From: JACKIC01 sp964392305
GTDB lineage: Bacteria; Planctomycetota; UBA1135; UBA2386
Direction of reading: 5' to 3'
Length of the DNA: 64,000 bases
Assembly (NCBI GenBank): GCA_964392305.1
Contig: CAYMPV010000007.1
Coordinates: 160,483-224,482, forward strand
A program made the position numbers and the translations under genes. Positions 18,533 to 27,472 of the stretch are shown piece after piece (within the stretch, counting starts at the first letter, position 1; each line of letters opens with the position of its first letter). The notes below the pieces were generated by a model that did no database searches, had not been told where the DNA came from, and saw only the letters and a program-made list of their open reading frames with translations.

Positions 18533-19285
18533 ATGACCCTACGAGCGTCGATCTTCGTTCTCGCCACGCTGGCCGTGTGCCCAGCGCAGGCCCCCGAGAC
18601 TGCCGAAAAGCCCAAGGAAGGCGGCAAGCCAGCGTTCGTCTTCCCAGCCGGTCGGACCGAGCTCAGTGAACTGATCGAGCGCTGCCGCGCCTACCTGCAG
18701 TGGAACATCCTCGTCAAGGAGCAGGAGTTGCAGATGGCGCCAGCGGATGTTGCCGTCGAACTGCAGCAGCCGGTGCGTACCGACGCCGACGGCTGCGTCG
18801 ACATGTTCTCGAGCCTGCTGTGGATGAACGGGTTCGCGTTGACGCCGGTCGACGAGGCGCGCGGCGTCTACGAGATCATCGCCCGCAACGGCCCGCGGGC
18901 GCGGGAGGTCGCGGCGCGTGCCGTGCATCGCACCGTCGAGCAGGTCATGGCGCGCCCCGACTCGTTCCTGTGCGTGACCACCGTCGTCCCGCTCGAGCAC
19001 ATCAACGCGACCATTGCGACCAACGCGCTGCGGCCGTTCTTCGCGAGCCGCAGTGGGCCTGGCGGCACCGGGCTGACGCTCGGCAACGTCGGCCACAACG
19101 CGTCGCTCGTGTTGTCGGGTCCGCAGAACGCCGTGGCGAGCGCGATCGGTTTGCTCCGCCTCGCGGACGTCGCGCCCAAGGAGCCCGCGCCCGGGCTCGC
19201 CGAACAGGTCGCCGCGCTGGCCAAGCAGGTCGAGGCGCTCACGGCGCGCCTCGCCGCGCTCGAGAAGAAGCTCGAAGGGCGGTAG
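18533..19285 (+). CDS. Secreted secretin-N-domain-like protein with C-terminal coiled coil
   Basis: A 250-residue protein with a signal peptide cut at about CPA|QAP. Residues about 30-110 resemble an N0/STN-type secretin domain, and about 140-210 match the GspD N1 repeat: VVPLEHINATIATNALRPFF, then NVGHNASLVLSGP and a final IGLLRLAD. The C-terminus (about 220-250) is a heptad-rich helix (LAEQVAALAKQVEALTARL) that should form a coiled coil. The pore-forming secretin domain is absent, so this is not a channel; it may be a ring- or scaffold-forming periplasmic protein. Confidence 0.75.
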   Translation: MTLRASIFVLATLAVCPAQAPETAEKPKEGGKPAFVFPAGRTELSELIERCRAYLQWNILVKEQELQMAPADVAVELQQPVRTDADGCVDMFSSLLWMNGFALTPVDEARGVYEIIARNGPRAREVAARAVHRTVEQVMARPDSFLCVTTVVPLEHINATIATNALRPFFASRSGPGGTGLTLGNVGHNASLVLSGPQNAVASAIGLLRLADVAPKEPAPGLAEQVAALAKQVEALTARLAALEKKLEGR

Positions 19286-19613
19286 CGCGCGGAGTCCACG
19301 GCGAAGTCGTCGAGGGTATCGGGCCTGGCAGTGGCTCGAGACGGCGACGCGAAGAGCATCCGGGTGCAGCAGCCGCTTCCGCGCCCGTCACCTGAACGGG
19401 TGGCGGCCTTGCGCCATCATCACCGTGGCTCGGCGCCCGGGCGCGGCGCGATCGAACAGCTCGCCCCTCACGCTGGCAGCGTGGGTATCATCGAGGTCGC
19501 GTCAAGGCGGCTGTCCGGCGTTCGCCGTGACGGGAAGTCGTGGCGGCCCTCGGCGGCGCGCCTCCTGCCCGACGCGTGAGGCTCCAGACGCCTTCCAAAC
19601 GGAGGATCCAACG
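19286..19613 (+). promoter_or_regulatory. 328-base gap with -10-like TATCAT and strong SD
   Basis: No convincing gene is present. TATCAT lies at 19486-19491 and a GGAGGA ribosome-binding site at 19601-19606, eight bases before the ATG at 19614. If TATCAT is the promoter, the leader is about 115 bases. Only a weak hairpin is visible near 19382-19405. Confidence 0.35.
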
Positions 19614-21245
19614 ATGCACGAAGTGCCCATGTCGCGCGCCGCCGTGACCGCGCTGTTGCTCACCGGTGCGCTCGTCGCCCAGTGGCCCGGCCATACCGCG
19701 CTGCTCAACTACACGCCGGACGTCAACCAGATGCAGATCGTGCACACGGGTGACGTGATCCATGCGGTCGGCGTGACCGCGGGTCTTGCCCCGCACTTCG
19801 TGCACTATGCGCGATCGCGTGACGGTGGTCGTTCGTTCCCGATCCACGATCAACCGCTCGCCTACATCGGCGGCGCCACGCCGCTGCTGGGCGGCCTCAT
19901 GGGTGGTCTGACCGTCGACGGTGACCTGGTGGCGGCAGCGGTCTGCGTGCCGTGGGGCGGACCCTACCTGTTGCGCTCGGCTGACGGCGGCGACTCGTGG
20001 GCGCCTCCCGTGCGCATCAGCACGCAGTCTTCGGTGCCTTCGGTGACGCGTGTGCACGCGCACGCGCACGGTGCGAACGTGGCCGTCGTCTGGACCGAGT
20101 CCCGCACCGCGGGCAACACATGGGCGAACTTCTCCGCCGACGGTGGCGCGACGTGGTTGGGCACCGACCAGCAACTCGATGTCGGCACGCAGCCGGGTGG
20201 CAACCACTCGGTGCTGGCGACGGCGGTCGGTGACGAGATCCACGTCGTGATCAACCGGCAAGGGACACCGTACCTCGCGTACTACCAGCGCTCGACCGAT
20301 GGTGGAGCGACGTGGTTGCCGACCCCGCAGTCGTTCGGTAGCGATCTGATCACGCAGTGGGCCTGTTCGGCAGACATCGTGGTCGCGGCGACGGAGACCG
20401 GCGCACCACTGCGGGTCTCGACCGATGCCGGGGTTTCGTGGAACAACGTCGCCGTGCCTGGCCTTTCGCAACAGCAGCAGGTGCGTTCGATCGCGGTGCA
20501 CGGCCACACGATCCTGGTGGTCGCGACCCAGGCCGCGGCGCTGCCGACGAACCTGCTGCTGCAGGTATCCACCGACGATGGGCAGACCTGGTTGCCGTTG
20601 CCGTACGCGGTCGGTCTCTACCGCGGCGCGACGATCGCCGCGCACGTCGGACCGGACGCGTTGTTCGTGCACCTGGCATTCTCCGAGGGTTACTGGCCTC
20701 CGGGTGCGGTGATCCAATCGGATGACGGCGGTGTCGCCTGGCGCCTCGTCACCGGCGAGGCCGCGCGCCGTTTCCTCTCGCTCGATGCCGGTGGTCTGGT
20801 GCTGACCAAGACCAACTTCAACGGTACCGATTGGCGCGCCTGGGTCATGGCGGGTCACACCCGTCATGGCGCGGGAACCGCAGGAACGGGAGGTCTCGTG
20901 CCGCAACTGAGTGGTCGCGGCACCGCCGGGATCGGGCGCACCGTGACCTACGAAGTGACGAACGCGGTCGGCGGCACGACGGCGTTGGTCTGCTGGTCGT
21001 TGGGACCGCTCGTCGCAACTCCGATCGGCAGCAGCACGTTCTACCTGTCGTCACCCGTGGGGCGGATCCTGCCGGTGTCGGGCGCACCAGGACTGCCGGG
21101 GGCGGGCACGGCGTCGACCGCCGTGACTATCCCGAACAGCCCGGTGTTCGTCGGCTACCGGGTCGCCGCACAGGCGCTCGTGCTCGATGCGGCGGTGGCC
21201 GAGGGGTTCGTGGCGACCGGCGCAATCGAGAGTTGGGTGTATTGA
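19614..21245 (+). CDS. Secreted BNR-repeat (sialidase-like propeller) protein with shared C-terminal module
   Basis: A 543-residue protein; signal peptide ends LVA|QWP. Seven Asp-box (BNR) motifs are visible: SRDGGRSF, SADGGDSW, SADGGATW, STDGGATW, STDAGVSW, STDDGQTW and SDDGGVAW. This indicates a six- or seven-bladed sialidase-type propeller, but I cannot find the Arg triad, Tyr and Glu of a true sialidase, so it is probably a binding or structural protein. The last 115 residues are the shared C-terminal module (IGRTVTYEV, then VTIPNSPVFVGYRVAAQALV). A GGAGGA site sets the ATG at 19614. Confidence 0.85.
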   Translation: MHEVPMSRAAVTALLLTGALVAQWPGHTALLNYTPDVNQMQIVHTGDVIHAVGVTAGLAPHFVHYARSRDGGRSFPIHDQPLAYIGGATPLLGGLMGGLTVDGDLVAAAVCVPWGGPYLLRSADGGDSWAPPVRISTQSSVPSVTRVHAHAHGANVAVVWTESRTAGNTWANFSADGGATWLGTDQQLDVGTQPGGNHSVLATAVGDEIHVVINRQGTPYLAYYQRSTDGGATWLPTPQSFGSDLITQWACSADIVVAATETGAPLRVSTDAGVSWNNVAVPGLSQQQQVRSIAVHGHTILVVATQAAALPTNLLLQVSTDDGQTWLPLPYAVGLYRGATIAAHVGPDALFVHLAFSEGYWPPGAVIQSDDGGVAWRLVTGEAARRFLSLDAGGLVLTKTNFNGTDWRAWVMAGHTRHGAGTAGTGGLVPQLSGRGTAGIGRTVTYEVTNAVGGTTALVCWSLGPLVATPIGSSTFYLSSPVGRILPVSGAPGLPGAGTASTAVTIPNSPVFVGYRVAAQALVLDAAVAEGFVATGAIESWVY

Positions 21246-21295
21246 TCGGTGTGGGCGTGGTGCGAAGCCCGCCGCCCGATCCGCCGAGGAAGCGT

Positions 21296-21301
21296 TAGCC
21301 T
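21296..21301 (+). promoter_or_regulatory. -10-like box TAGCCT directly before a start codon
   Basis: TAGCCT ends seven bases before the ATG at 21309, and no Shine-Dalgarno sequence lies between. The expected transcription start coincides with the ATG, as in leaderless mRNAs. Confidence 0.38.
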
Positions 21302-21308
21302 TGCGACG

Positions 21309-22223
21309 ATGAGAACGCTCCCAACCCTCGGGCTCGTGTTCGCCCTCGGCATCGCCCCACTGAGCGCACAGCAGCTCGTCTTCGCACAGAACGACAACCT
21401 CTCGTACAGCAACAGCGCGGTCGGTTGGCCGGCCAGCGTGCTCGGCTTCCGCTTCACGGCACCGACGGCGATGGTGCTCGATGCGGCGCAGGTGTTCACC
21501 GGCAACCAGCCGCCGGCGACGCACACACTCGAGATCCGCACGCGCAACGCCACCAGCGGCCTGCCCGATCAGCTCGTCGGTCAACCGGGCAGCTGGCAGA
21601 CATTGCACGCACGCTGTTGGCAAGGCGCACGTTTCGCGCAGCCGGCCGTGCTCGCCGGCAACACCGACTACTTCCTGGTCTGGCGCGTGACCGGCATGTT
21701 CCACCAGCATTCGACGTCGAATGCCAACGACCCGAACCAGGTGCAGAGCGAGATCCGGGTCAGCGATGGCGCGACCTGGCATGCAGCGACCAGTGGCGCG
21801 GCGAAGTTCCGGCTGTTCGCGCCCTACGCGGCCGGCAACACGTTCGCCTACGGCACTGCCCGTCCGGGGATCTACGGCAATCCGCAGATCGGTCTCTCCG
21901 GCTGGCCGGCGATCGGCAGTCCGATCGACGTCTGGCTCGACAATGCGGCACGTGCGACGCCGGCGCTGTTGGCGATCGGCTGGCCGATCCCCGGCGGCAT
22001 CTCGTTCCCGGTCGCCGATGTCTACGTCACCGGCGACGTCTGGCTGGTGCTGCAGACATGGACACACACGAGTCCGTTGTCGGGTGCGTTGAGCTACACG
22101 TTCTCGGTGCCGAACACGCCGGCTGCGAACGGACTGCCTTTGTCGTTCCAGTTCGGCGTGTTCGACGCGGCAGCGCCGCTGGGCTTCGCGCACACCGGTG
22201 CGGTCACCGCTGTGCTGCAGTGA
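21309..22223 (+). CDS. Secreted protein with shared C-terminal module
   Basis: A 304-residue protein with a signal peptide ending LSA|QQL. Residues about 20-180 are beta-rich (VLGFRFTAPTAMVLDAAQVF) and recall carbohydrate-binding-like or discoidin-type sandwiches, but I do not recognise a family. The last 120 residues follow the shared module (AIGSPIDVWLDN, then FSVPNTPAANGLPLSFQ). It lies 63 bases behind the BNR gene on the same strand but appears to have its own promoter. Function unknown. Confidence 0.8.
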   Translation: MRTLPTLGLVFALGIAPLSAQQLVFAQNDNLSYSNSAVGWPASVLGFRFTAPTAMVLDAAQVFTGNQPPATHTLEIRTRNATSGLPDQLVGQPGSWQTLHARCWQGARFAQPAVLAGNTDYFLVWRVTGMFHQHSTSNANDPNQVQSEIRVSDGATWHAATSGAAKFRLFAPYAAGNTFAYGTARPGIYGNPQIGLSGWPAIGSPIDVWLDNAARATPALLAIGWPIPGGISFPVADVYVTGDVWLVLQTWTHTSPLSGALSYTFSVPNTPAANGLPLSFQFGVFDAAAPLGFAHTGAVTAVLQ

Positions 22224-22250
22224 CCGGCGGCCGGGACGAAGACCGCTCGG

Positions 22251-23804
22251 TCACAGGCCGACGATCGCCGCAGCGGCGTCCGACATCACGCCGCCGAGCG
22301 GGTTGACCGCGTCGAACACCAGGGCCTGGGTGTAGTAGGGCAGGCCGATCAAGTACGGCTGGTTGGGCGTCGAGTTGGTGAAGGAGGCAGCGCCACCCGA
22401 ACCGAGCAGGAAGATGGTCACGTCGGTGCTGACGCGGCCGAAGCAGCCGGGTGCGCCGAACGTGCTCAGATCGACGGGCAGCGGGCCGAACGCCGACACC
22501 GTGTTGCTGAGACCGATGATCGCGAAAGCGAAGTACGGCGCGGGCAGGTTGCCGAACGTGATCGTCGACGACTGCCCCAGGCGCGGCGGTGCCGAAGCGC
22601 TGTTGGTCGCCACGCCGACCGAGCCGGGGCAGCCGGCGCCGATCACCGTGTACGACGCGGTCATGCCGTCTTCTTCGTGCGCGCCCATGCTCACCGGCGG
22701 CGTGCGCGGGGCCTGGAAGAAGTCGGTCAGCACCGGGATCAGGAACGTGCCGGTCTGCGCGCACGGCGAGCTGGCCTGCAGGGTCAGGTCGGCGGGGGTC
22801 GCGCCCGGCGCGACGAACTGCGGGTCCGCGGCGATGCTGTTGACGTCGAAGCCGAGCGCTTGCCACGTGGCGAACGTCTGGGCGCCGCTGGCGTAGACGG
22901 GGGTGTAGCCGGCCGCGTTGCTCCACAGGCAGTTGTAGTCCATCAGCGTCGGCCGGTTGGCGCCCGAGCACCACATGTTGTTGCCCATCGCACTCGGGTA
23001 GTCGTCGTAGAAGATGTTGTTGACGACTTCGGTGCCGGCGGCGCTCGCGTACCAGCGCAGGGTGCAGTATTGACTGCCTGCATTGGCCGGGTGGAAGCTG
23101 TAGACCGAGTTGTGCCAGATCTTCAGGTTCGTGCAGTTGGTGCCGGCACGGATGCCGTAGTTCGACGTGCCGCTGATGAAGTTGTTCACCAGCTTGAAGT
23201 TGGTGCCGTCGATGCGCATGGTCCAAAAGCCACCGCCGGTGATGCGGCAGCGTTCAACGGTGGTGCCGTCGTTGCCGGCCTGCGCGTAGAGCGCTTCGTA
23301 ACCACCGCCGAAGCTCATGTCTTCGAAGCGGCAACCGGAGCCGCCGACGAGGCTGAACACCGCCTGCCCCGAGGTCGCGACGGCTGCCTGGAAATCGCAG
23401 CCCGTGAACACGCAGTCGGTGGTGCCGGCGTTGATGACGAACGGGCTCGGCGTGGCGGCGAACGTACCGTTGAAGCCGCGGAAGGTGACCGAAGCACAAC
23501 CGGTGAGAGTCAGCAGCGGTTGCGCGCCGCCGATCGTGATCGGACCGAGCGCGTCGAACAGCACCGGGTTCGCTGCGCCTTGACCGGTGAACGCGCTGAT
23601 CGTCCACGGGCCGCTGTTGTCGCTGGTCGTGACCAGGAACGTCACCGGGCCGCTGACACCACTCGTGTTCAGGGCGGTGACGGCGGCGGCGATGTCGGGA
23701 TAGTTGCCGCCGACGCCGACGGCATAGGTGCCGGAGAGCTGGGCGGGGAGAGCAGCGGCGAGGCTGAACAGGGCTGCGACTGCCAGAGAGAGCTCGGATT
23801 TCAT
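22251..23804 (-). CDS. Secreted right-handed beta-helix protein with shared C-terminal module
   Basis: A 517-residue protein; signal peptide ends LPA|QLS. The N-terminus has a GTYAVGVGGNYPDIAAAVTAL segment typical of beta-helix proteins, followed by rungs with repeated short strands (SVTFRGFNGTF, DCVFTGCDFQ, NLKIWHNSVY) to about residue 370. No polysaccharide-lyase or hydrolase active site is visible. From about residue 385 it has the shared module with GAGCPGS, PRLGQSSTITFGN, FGAPGCF, and NSTPNQPYLIGLPYYTQALV. It converges with the preceding plus-strand gene. Confidence 0.84.
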   Translation of the reverse strand: MKSELSLAVAALFSLAAALPAQLSGTYAVGVGGNYPDIAAAVTALNTSGVSGPVTFLVTTSDNSGPWTISAFTGQGAANPVLFDALGPITIGGAQPLLTLTGCASVTFRGFNGTFAATPSPFVINAGTTDCVFTGCDFQAAVATSGQAVFSLVGGSGCRFEDMSFGGGYEALYAQAGNDGTTVERCRITGGGFWTMRIDGTNFKLVNNFISGTSNYGIRAGTNCTNLKIWHNSVYSFHPANAGSQYCTLRWYASAAGTEVVNNIFYDDYPSAMGNNMWCSGANRPTLMDYNCLWSNAAGYTPVYASGAQTFATWQALGFDVNSIAADPQFVAPGATPADLTLQASSPCAQTGTFLIPVLTDFFQAPRTPPVSMGAHEEDGMTASYTVIGAGCPGSVGVATNSASAPPRLGQSSTITFGNLPAPYFAFAIIGLSNTVSAFGPLPVDLSTFGAPGCFGRVSTDVTIFLLGSGGAASFTNSTPNQPYLIGLPYYTQALVFDAVNPLGGVMSDAAAAIVGL

Positions 23805-24066
23805 GAGTTGGTGATCAGAGAGTTGCAGGGGTCAGTTGTGGAAGCGGCCCAGGGTGAGTGCCAGGAGGCGAGTGCGCAAGCCCTCGGAAGTCGGTGCTGT
23901 GGAATTGGGACAGACCCGTTGGCGCGCGCTCCGGGCTCGAATGGCCTCTTTCGTCGCACAGTGTGCGCGAGGGACTCTGCGGGCGAATGCCCCACTCGGG
24001 AAATGGCAGTGCCCGGTCGGCGCGGGCGATGTCGAACCCTGAACATGGTCCGATGAGGCGCGTGGC

Positions 24067-24624
24067 TTGACGGCCCGCGAGGTGCACTCGATCCTGGTCG
24101 CCGTGACGCCGAGATGGTCAGAATCGCTCGTCAAGACCCACATCGACCAGGCTTTGTTCCCTGCGCCGGCGGACTGCAGCGCGGACGAGCGCGGGCGGAT
24201 CGATGAGCTGCGGTTCTTGTGCCAGGGCGTGTTCCAGGATGTGGAGCGTGTGGTCAAGGTCCGCCAACGTGTGGCGCGCGCCGCGGCGCGCGGGGAACCG
24301 AGCGAGACCGTGCAGGAGGTCGTCGAGGCCATCGAGGCCGAACTCGACGAGATCGCCGCGGACCTCGGTTTCGCCGCGTCGCGTCGCGGGCGATTCGTGT
24401 TGTTTGTCAACGACTGGGCGCAGTCGTGGCACGCGGACCTGCGCCACGACCCGCGCTTCGTCGCGGTCTCGATCGGTGCGCTCCCCGATCGTGAGGTGGT
24501 CGCCGTCACCGGCGAGGTCGGATTCGCCGAGGACCTCGCGGACCTCGCGCGACTGGTCGGTCGTCACGCGCCGGGAGTGCCGGTGGAGTTCCGGGTGACG
24601 GTTGCGGCACAACGCGGCGCCTGA
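24067..24624 (+). CDS. Hypothetical cytosolic protein
   Basis: A 185-residue soluble protein, apparently starting at TTG with a GAGG-type site upstream (24054-24058). It has no signal or membrane segment. Residues about 45-100 are strongly helical and charged (VFQDVERVVKVRQRVARAAARG and EVVEAIEAELDEIAADLGF), and the C-terminus (about 140-180) has an alternating strand-helix-strand pattern that loosely recalls BON domains, though I would not assign it. It lies between two convergently placed secreted-protein genes. Function unknown. Confidence 0.62.
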   Translation: MTAREVHSILVAVTPRWSESLVKTHIDQALFPAPADCSADERGRIDELRFLCQGVFQDVERVVKVRQRVARAAARGEPSETVQEVVEAIEAELDEIAADLGFAASRRGRFVLFVNDWAQSWHADLRHDPRFVAVSIGALPDREVVAVTGEVGFAEDLADLARLVGRHAPGVPVEFRVTVAAQRGA

Positions 24625-24780
24625 GGGCGCGGAACCGGAACTGGCGAACCGACGGTGACGAAGAAGTCTGTCTGCTGCCCATCGACAGCGGCGCGCGGCT
24701 GACGATCACCGATCACGACGGCCGCGACTTCCTGCCGGTGTTCCGGCCGCAGCCGGTGCGTCGTCGTCGAGCGCCGGCGC

Positions 24781-25752
24781 TCACAGGATCGTCAACACGT
24801 ACGTGTCACTGAGCGCCACCGATGGCGCCTGGCAGCCGCCCGGCGTGAACAGCCCGACGCCTTGCACGCCGATCTGCAATCCGGTGTAGGCGATGTCGTT
24901 GGGGATCTGCAGGGTCTGCGAGCTGCCGAACGCCGAGACCAACCACGAGTGACCGATCGTGCAGGTGTTGCAGAAGTTGGCGAAGCAGAACGGGCCGAAC
25001 CCCATGCCGATGACGGGCAGACCGTTGCCGTAGTTGCCGAGCGTCATCGTCACCGATCCGCCGAGCGTCGGCGCACCGGCGAGCGTCATGGTGAGAGGGC
25101 CGCAACCGGGACACGACGCGCCGGTGCCGGTGACCAGGCCCATCTTCAGGCCCGCCGCGCCCGAACCCGAGGACGCCGCGGCCTGGTAGGTGCCTGACGC
25201 GTAGAGGCGGAACGGATCCGTGGTGGTGCGATGAAAACTGCCACCGCCGCTGGCCGTGTTGTAGGTGATGTAGAAGCCGATGTCGTTGGTGCCGTTCCAG
25301 GTGAAGCCGGGCGTGGCGCTGCCCAGGCCCATCGGCGACCACGTGTTCGCGGTCATCGTGAAGCTGAAGGGACCCTGCGAGACCGAGTTCCAGAACGGCG
25401 TGTAGTCGATGAAGCTGCCGAGCGACGTGACGTTGCCCAGGGCGTCGAAGGTCGGGAACGTGAACGGATTGGGGGTCGGGGTCGGAATGTGTCCCATGCC
25501 CATCTGCAGGTTGGTTGCGCTGAAGGACCCCGAGGCGCACGGCGCGAACTCGAGATCGTGGATCGTCGGCGTCAGCAGGCTGAGGTAGGAGGCCGGGATC
25601 GCACCGACGTAGGTGGTGGCGGGCGCGAACGACGGGCTCAACGGGATCGCGTTGCAGGTGCCGACGTTCGCCTGGTTGTCGGGCACGTAGATGGTCTGGG
25701 CCAGCGACAGTGAACAGGACAGCAGGATGGCGAAGGTGGTCTGGAGGTGCAT
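24781..25752 (-). CDS. Secreted protein with shared C-terminal module
   Basis: A 323-residue protein; signal peptide ends SLA|QTI. Residues about 20-210 are beta-rich, with many Thr, Ser, Pro and aromatic residues (PFTFPTFDALGNVTSLGSFI, FTWNGTNDIGFYITYN), probably one or two sandwich domains. The C-terminal 115 residues are the shared module, here with CPGCGPL, PTLGGSVTMTLGN and LQIPNDIAYTGLQIGVQGV, plus extra cysteines (NFCNTCT) that could pair. An AAGGAA site 8 bases before the ATG supports the start at 25752. Function unknown. Confidence 0.82.
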   Translation of the reverse strand: MHLQTTFAILLSCSLSLAQTIYVPDNQANVGTCNAIPLSPSFAPATTYVGAIPASYLSLLTPTIHDLEFAPCASGSFSATNLQMGMGHIPTPTPNPFTFPTFDALGNVTSLGSFIDYTPFWNSVSQGPFSFTMTANTWSPMGLGSATPGFTWNGTNDIGFYITYNTASGGGSFHRTTTDPFRLYASGTYQAAASSGSGAAGLKMGLVTGTGASCPGCGPLTMTLAGAPTLGGSVTMTLGNYGNGLPVIGMGFGPFCFANFCNTCTIGHSWLVSAFGSSQTLQIPNDIAYTGLQIGVQGVGLFTPGGCQAPSVALSDTYVLTIL

Positions 25753-25956
25753 GGTTTGGTTCCTTGACGCGGTGGGACGGGCCATGCCCCAGGGGGCGCA
25801 CGCCCGACGGTTGGCAGAGCCTAAGCGTGCGTCGCGTCCGCTGCTCGTCGCTACACACTTGCGACGCGATCGCCGAGGTCGGCGCGTCTCCGCTGGTGGC
25901 GTGCGTCGGCTGCGGCGCAACGGGCATCCCCGCCGAAGGCGCCGGTGGCAGAGGGG

Positions 25957-25975
25957 GACTTTGCAATGCAGAGTC
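25957..25975. promoter_or_regulatory. Upstream operator-like 19-bp palindrome
   Basis: GACTTTGCAATGCAGAGTC is an inverted repeat about a central A with one mismatched pair. It shares the core ACTTTGCAATGC with a second palindrome 26 bases further on (centre to centre). A -10-like CATGAT (25978-25983) lies between them. Confidence 0.6.
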
Positions 25976-25982
25976 AGCATGA

Positions 25983-26001
25983 TACTTTGCAATGCCAAGT
26001 A
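25983..26001. promoter_or_regulatory. Downstream operator-like 19-bp palindrome
   Basis: TACTTTGCAATGCCAAGTA is an inverted repeat with one mismatched pair. It ends where the AAGGA ribosome-binding site (26001-26005) of the membrane-protein pair begins, so a bound dimer would block transcription or its start. No regulator gene is adjacent. Confidence 0.6.
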
Positions 26002-26013
26002 AGGATGCCTCCG

Positions 26014-26703
26014 ATGACCGACTCACCAGACTCCCCAGGCACTCCGGCGCCTGCGACCACCTCCTCGACCGTGGCTGACGTGTGCGCCGCGCCGCCGGTG
26101 CCCGCGATCCCGTTCTCGCCGCAGGAACTGCGCGCCTGCCTCTCGCAGCCGCTGCGCACCCTGGACATCGTGCTCGCCGAACGGCACCGGCTGGTCGCGA
26201 GCGTGTGCAGCGGCGGTGGCATCGCGCTGCTGCTGATGGTGCTGGTCGCCTGCAGCGTCGTGTTCGCGCTGCCTTTCGCAGCCGTCGACGGGCCGGGCCA
26301 GAGTGCGCGCGCGGCGACCCTGTTCTTCGGCTCGACGATCATCTGTTTCCCGTCGCTGCAGGTGTTCGGCTCCTACCTCGGCCTGCGCCTGACCGTCACG
26401 CAGAACCTCGCACTCGCGTTGGTGATCCCGTCGGCAGCCGCCCTGTTCACCCTCGGGTTCTTCCCGATCTACTGGTTCCTGGACGCGACCATGCCGCACG
26501 ACTCGGTCGCGTCGTCGGCGACGTCGCGCGTCGTGCTGCTGGGTGCGTCGCTGCTGTTGGGGCTGTCGCATCTCAACCGCTGCATGTTCGTCGACACCAC
26601 CTTGCAGGTGCTGCGCGCCTGCTGGCCGCTCTGGATCGGCTGGCAGGTGCTGCTGTTGTGGATCACGTGGCGCATGGCGGGCACCCTCGGTCTGTTCACA
26701 TGA
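26014..26703 (+). CDS. Integral membrane protein, first of a coupled pair behind tandem palindromes
   Basis: A 229-residue protein. A Pro/Thr/Ala-rich N-terminal tail of about 40 residues precedes FSPQELRACLSQPLRTLDIVLAE, an amphipathic segment, then five or six membrane segments (ALLLMVLVACSVVFALPF, LFFGSTIICFPSLQVFGSY, LALALVIPSAAALFTLGFF and others). I do not recognise the family. The ATG at 26014 is preferred because AAGGA lies eight bases upstream; an ATG at 26005 is too close to that site. The 3' end overlaps the next start by four bases, and the two proteins probably form one membrane complex. Confidence 0.68.
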   Translation: MTDSPDSPGTPAPATTSSTVADVCAAPPVPAIPFSPQELRACLSQPLRTLDIVLAERHRLVASVCSGGGIALLLMVLVACSVVFALPFAAVDGPGQSARAATLFFGSTIICFPSLQVFGSYLGLRLTVTQNLALALVIPSAAALFTLGFFPIYWFLDATMPHDSVASSATSRVVLLGASLLLGLSHLNRCMFVDTTLQVLRACWPLWIGWQVLLLWITWRMAGTLGLFT

Positions 26704-27326
26704 TGCGTTCGCTGCTGACCCTGGTCGGCGCCGCGGCGACCTATGGCTTCGCGATCGGCTCGAGCAACAGCTGGCTCTACGCCGCGCGCAACCTGTGGAA
26801 GTTTCCGCTGCTGATCCTGACGACGGCGGTGGTGTGCGCGTCGTGCTACTTCGTCGTGGCTCGTTTCCTCGGGGTCGCGATGACGTTCGTGCAGGTTCAG
26901 CGGGCGGTGCTGACGATCTTCCGCGACACCGCGGTCCTGCTCGCCGGACTGTCGCCGGCGGTGTTCTTCCTGGCGATGACCAACGTGCAGCCGACGCTCG
27001 ACGGCGCGGATCTCGGAGACTACCCGCTGTTCCAGGGGCTCAACGTGTTCGCGATCGCCGTCTGCGGCTGCCTGGCCGTCGCCGTCCAGGTCCGACACCT
27101 GCTGCAGACGCTCGGCATCGGCGCGCCGCGGCTGCTGCTCGTCGGCGGTTGGATGTTCGTCTCGTTGCTCGTCGGTGGCCAGGTCTGCTGGTACATGCGA
27201 CCGTTCTTCGGCATCGCCGGTTCGGGCGCCGATCCGCCGGTCTTCGCCGGCACGGCGCCGGACTTCCGCGGCGCGCGCAGCTTCTACGAGGCGGTCTACA
27301 ACCTCGTCGATCCGCCGGCGCGGTAG
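26700..27326 (+). CDS. Integral membrane protein, second of a coupled pair
   Basis: A 208-residue protein that starts within the stop of its neighbour (ATGATG at 26700; the second ATG is an alternative). About five membrane segments are visible: LTLVGAAATYGFAIGSS, FPLLILTTAVVCASCYFVVA, VLLAGLSPAVFFLAM, LNVFAIAVCGCLAVAVQV and LLLVGGWMFVSLLVGGQV. The C-terminal tail (about 180-208) is outside or cytosolic. Family unknown. Expression should follow the tandem palindromes ahead of the first gene. Confidence 0.68.
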   Translation: MMRSLLTLVGAAATYGFAIGSSNSWLYAARNLWKFPLLILTTAVVCASCYFVVARFLGVAMTFVQVQRAVLTIFRDTAVLLAGLSPAVFFLAMTNVQPTLDGADLGDYPLFQGLNVFAIAVCGCLAVAVQVRHLLQTLGIGAPRLLLVGGWMFVSLLVGGQVCWYMRPFFGIAGSGADPPVFAGTAPDFRGARSFYEAVYNLVDPPAR

Positions 27327-27472
27327 AGGTCGGCGGCGCCGGTCCGCCAGTGCCCGTCCCGCCCCACCTTGACGGTTCGACCGCGTCGGCGGATCCTCTT
27401 CGCCGGACGTGCGGTGCCACGGCAAGTCTTGCCCCGCCGCACGCGACGAGAGTCCGCCACAGGAGATTGGCC

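Noticed and set aside
19614..21245. Calling the BNR-repeat protein a sialidase.
   Set aside because: Asp-box motifs occur in many non-enzymatic propellers, and I could not find the Arg triad, nucleophilic Tyr or catalytic Glu.
23805..24066. Intergenic stretch with GGAATTGGGACAGACC, a sequence reminiscent of REP-like elements linked to tyrosine transposases.
   Set aside because: Only a single copy is seen and there is no palindrome or transposase nearby.
24625..24780. Open plus-strand stretch reading EEVCLLPIDSGARLTITDHD between two genes, resembling the end of a protein.
   Set aside because: No start codon with a ribosome-binding site and no recognisable family. It may be a gene remnant, but it cannot be told from chance in GC-rich DNA.
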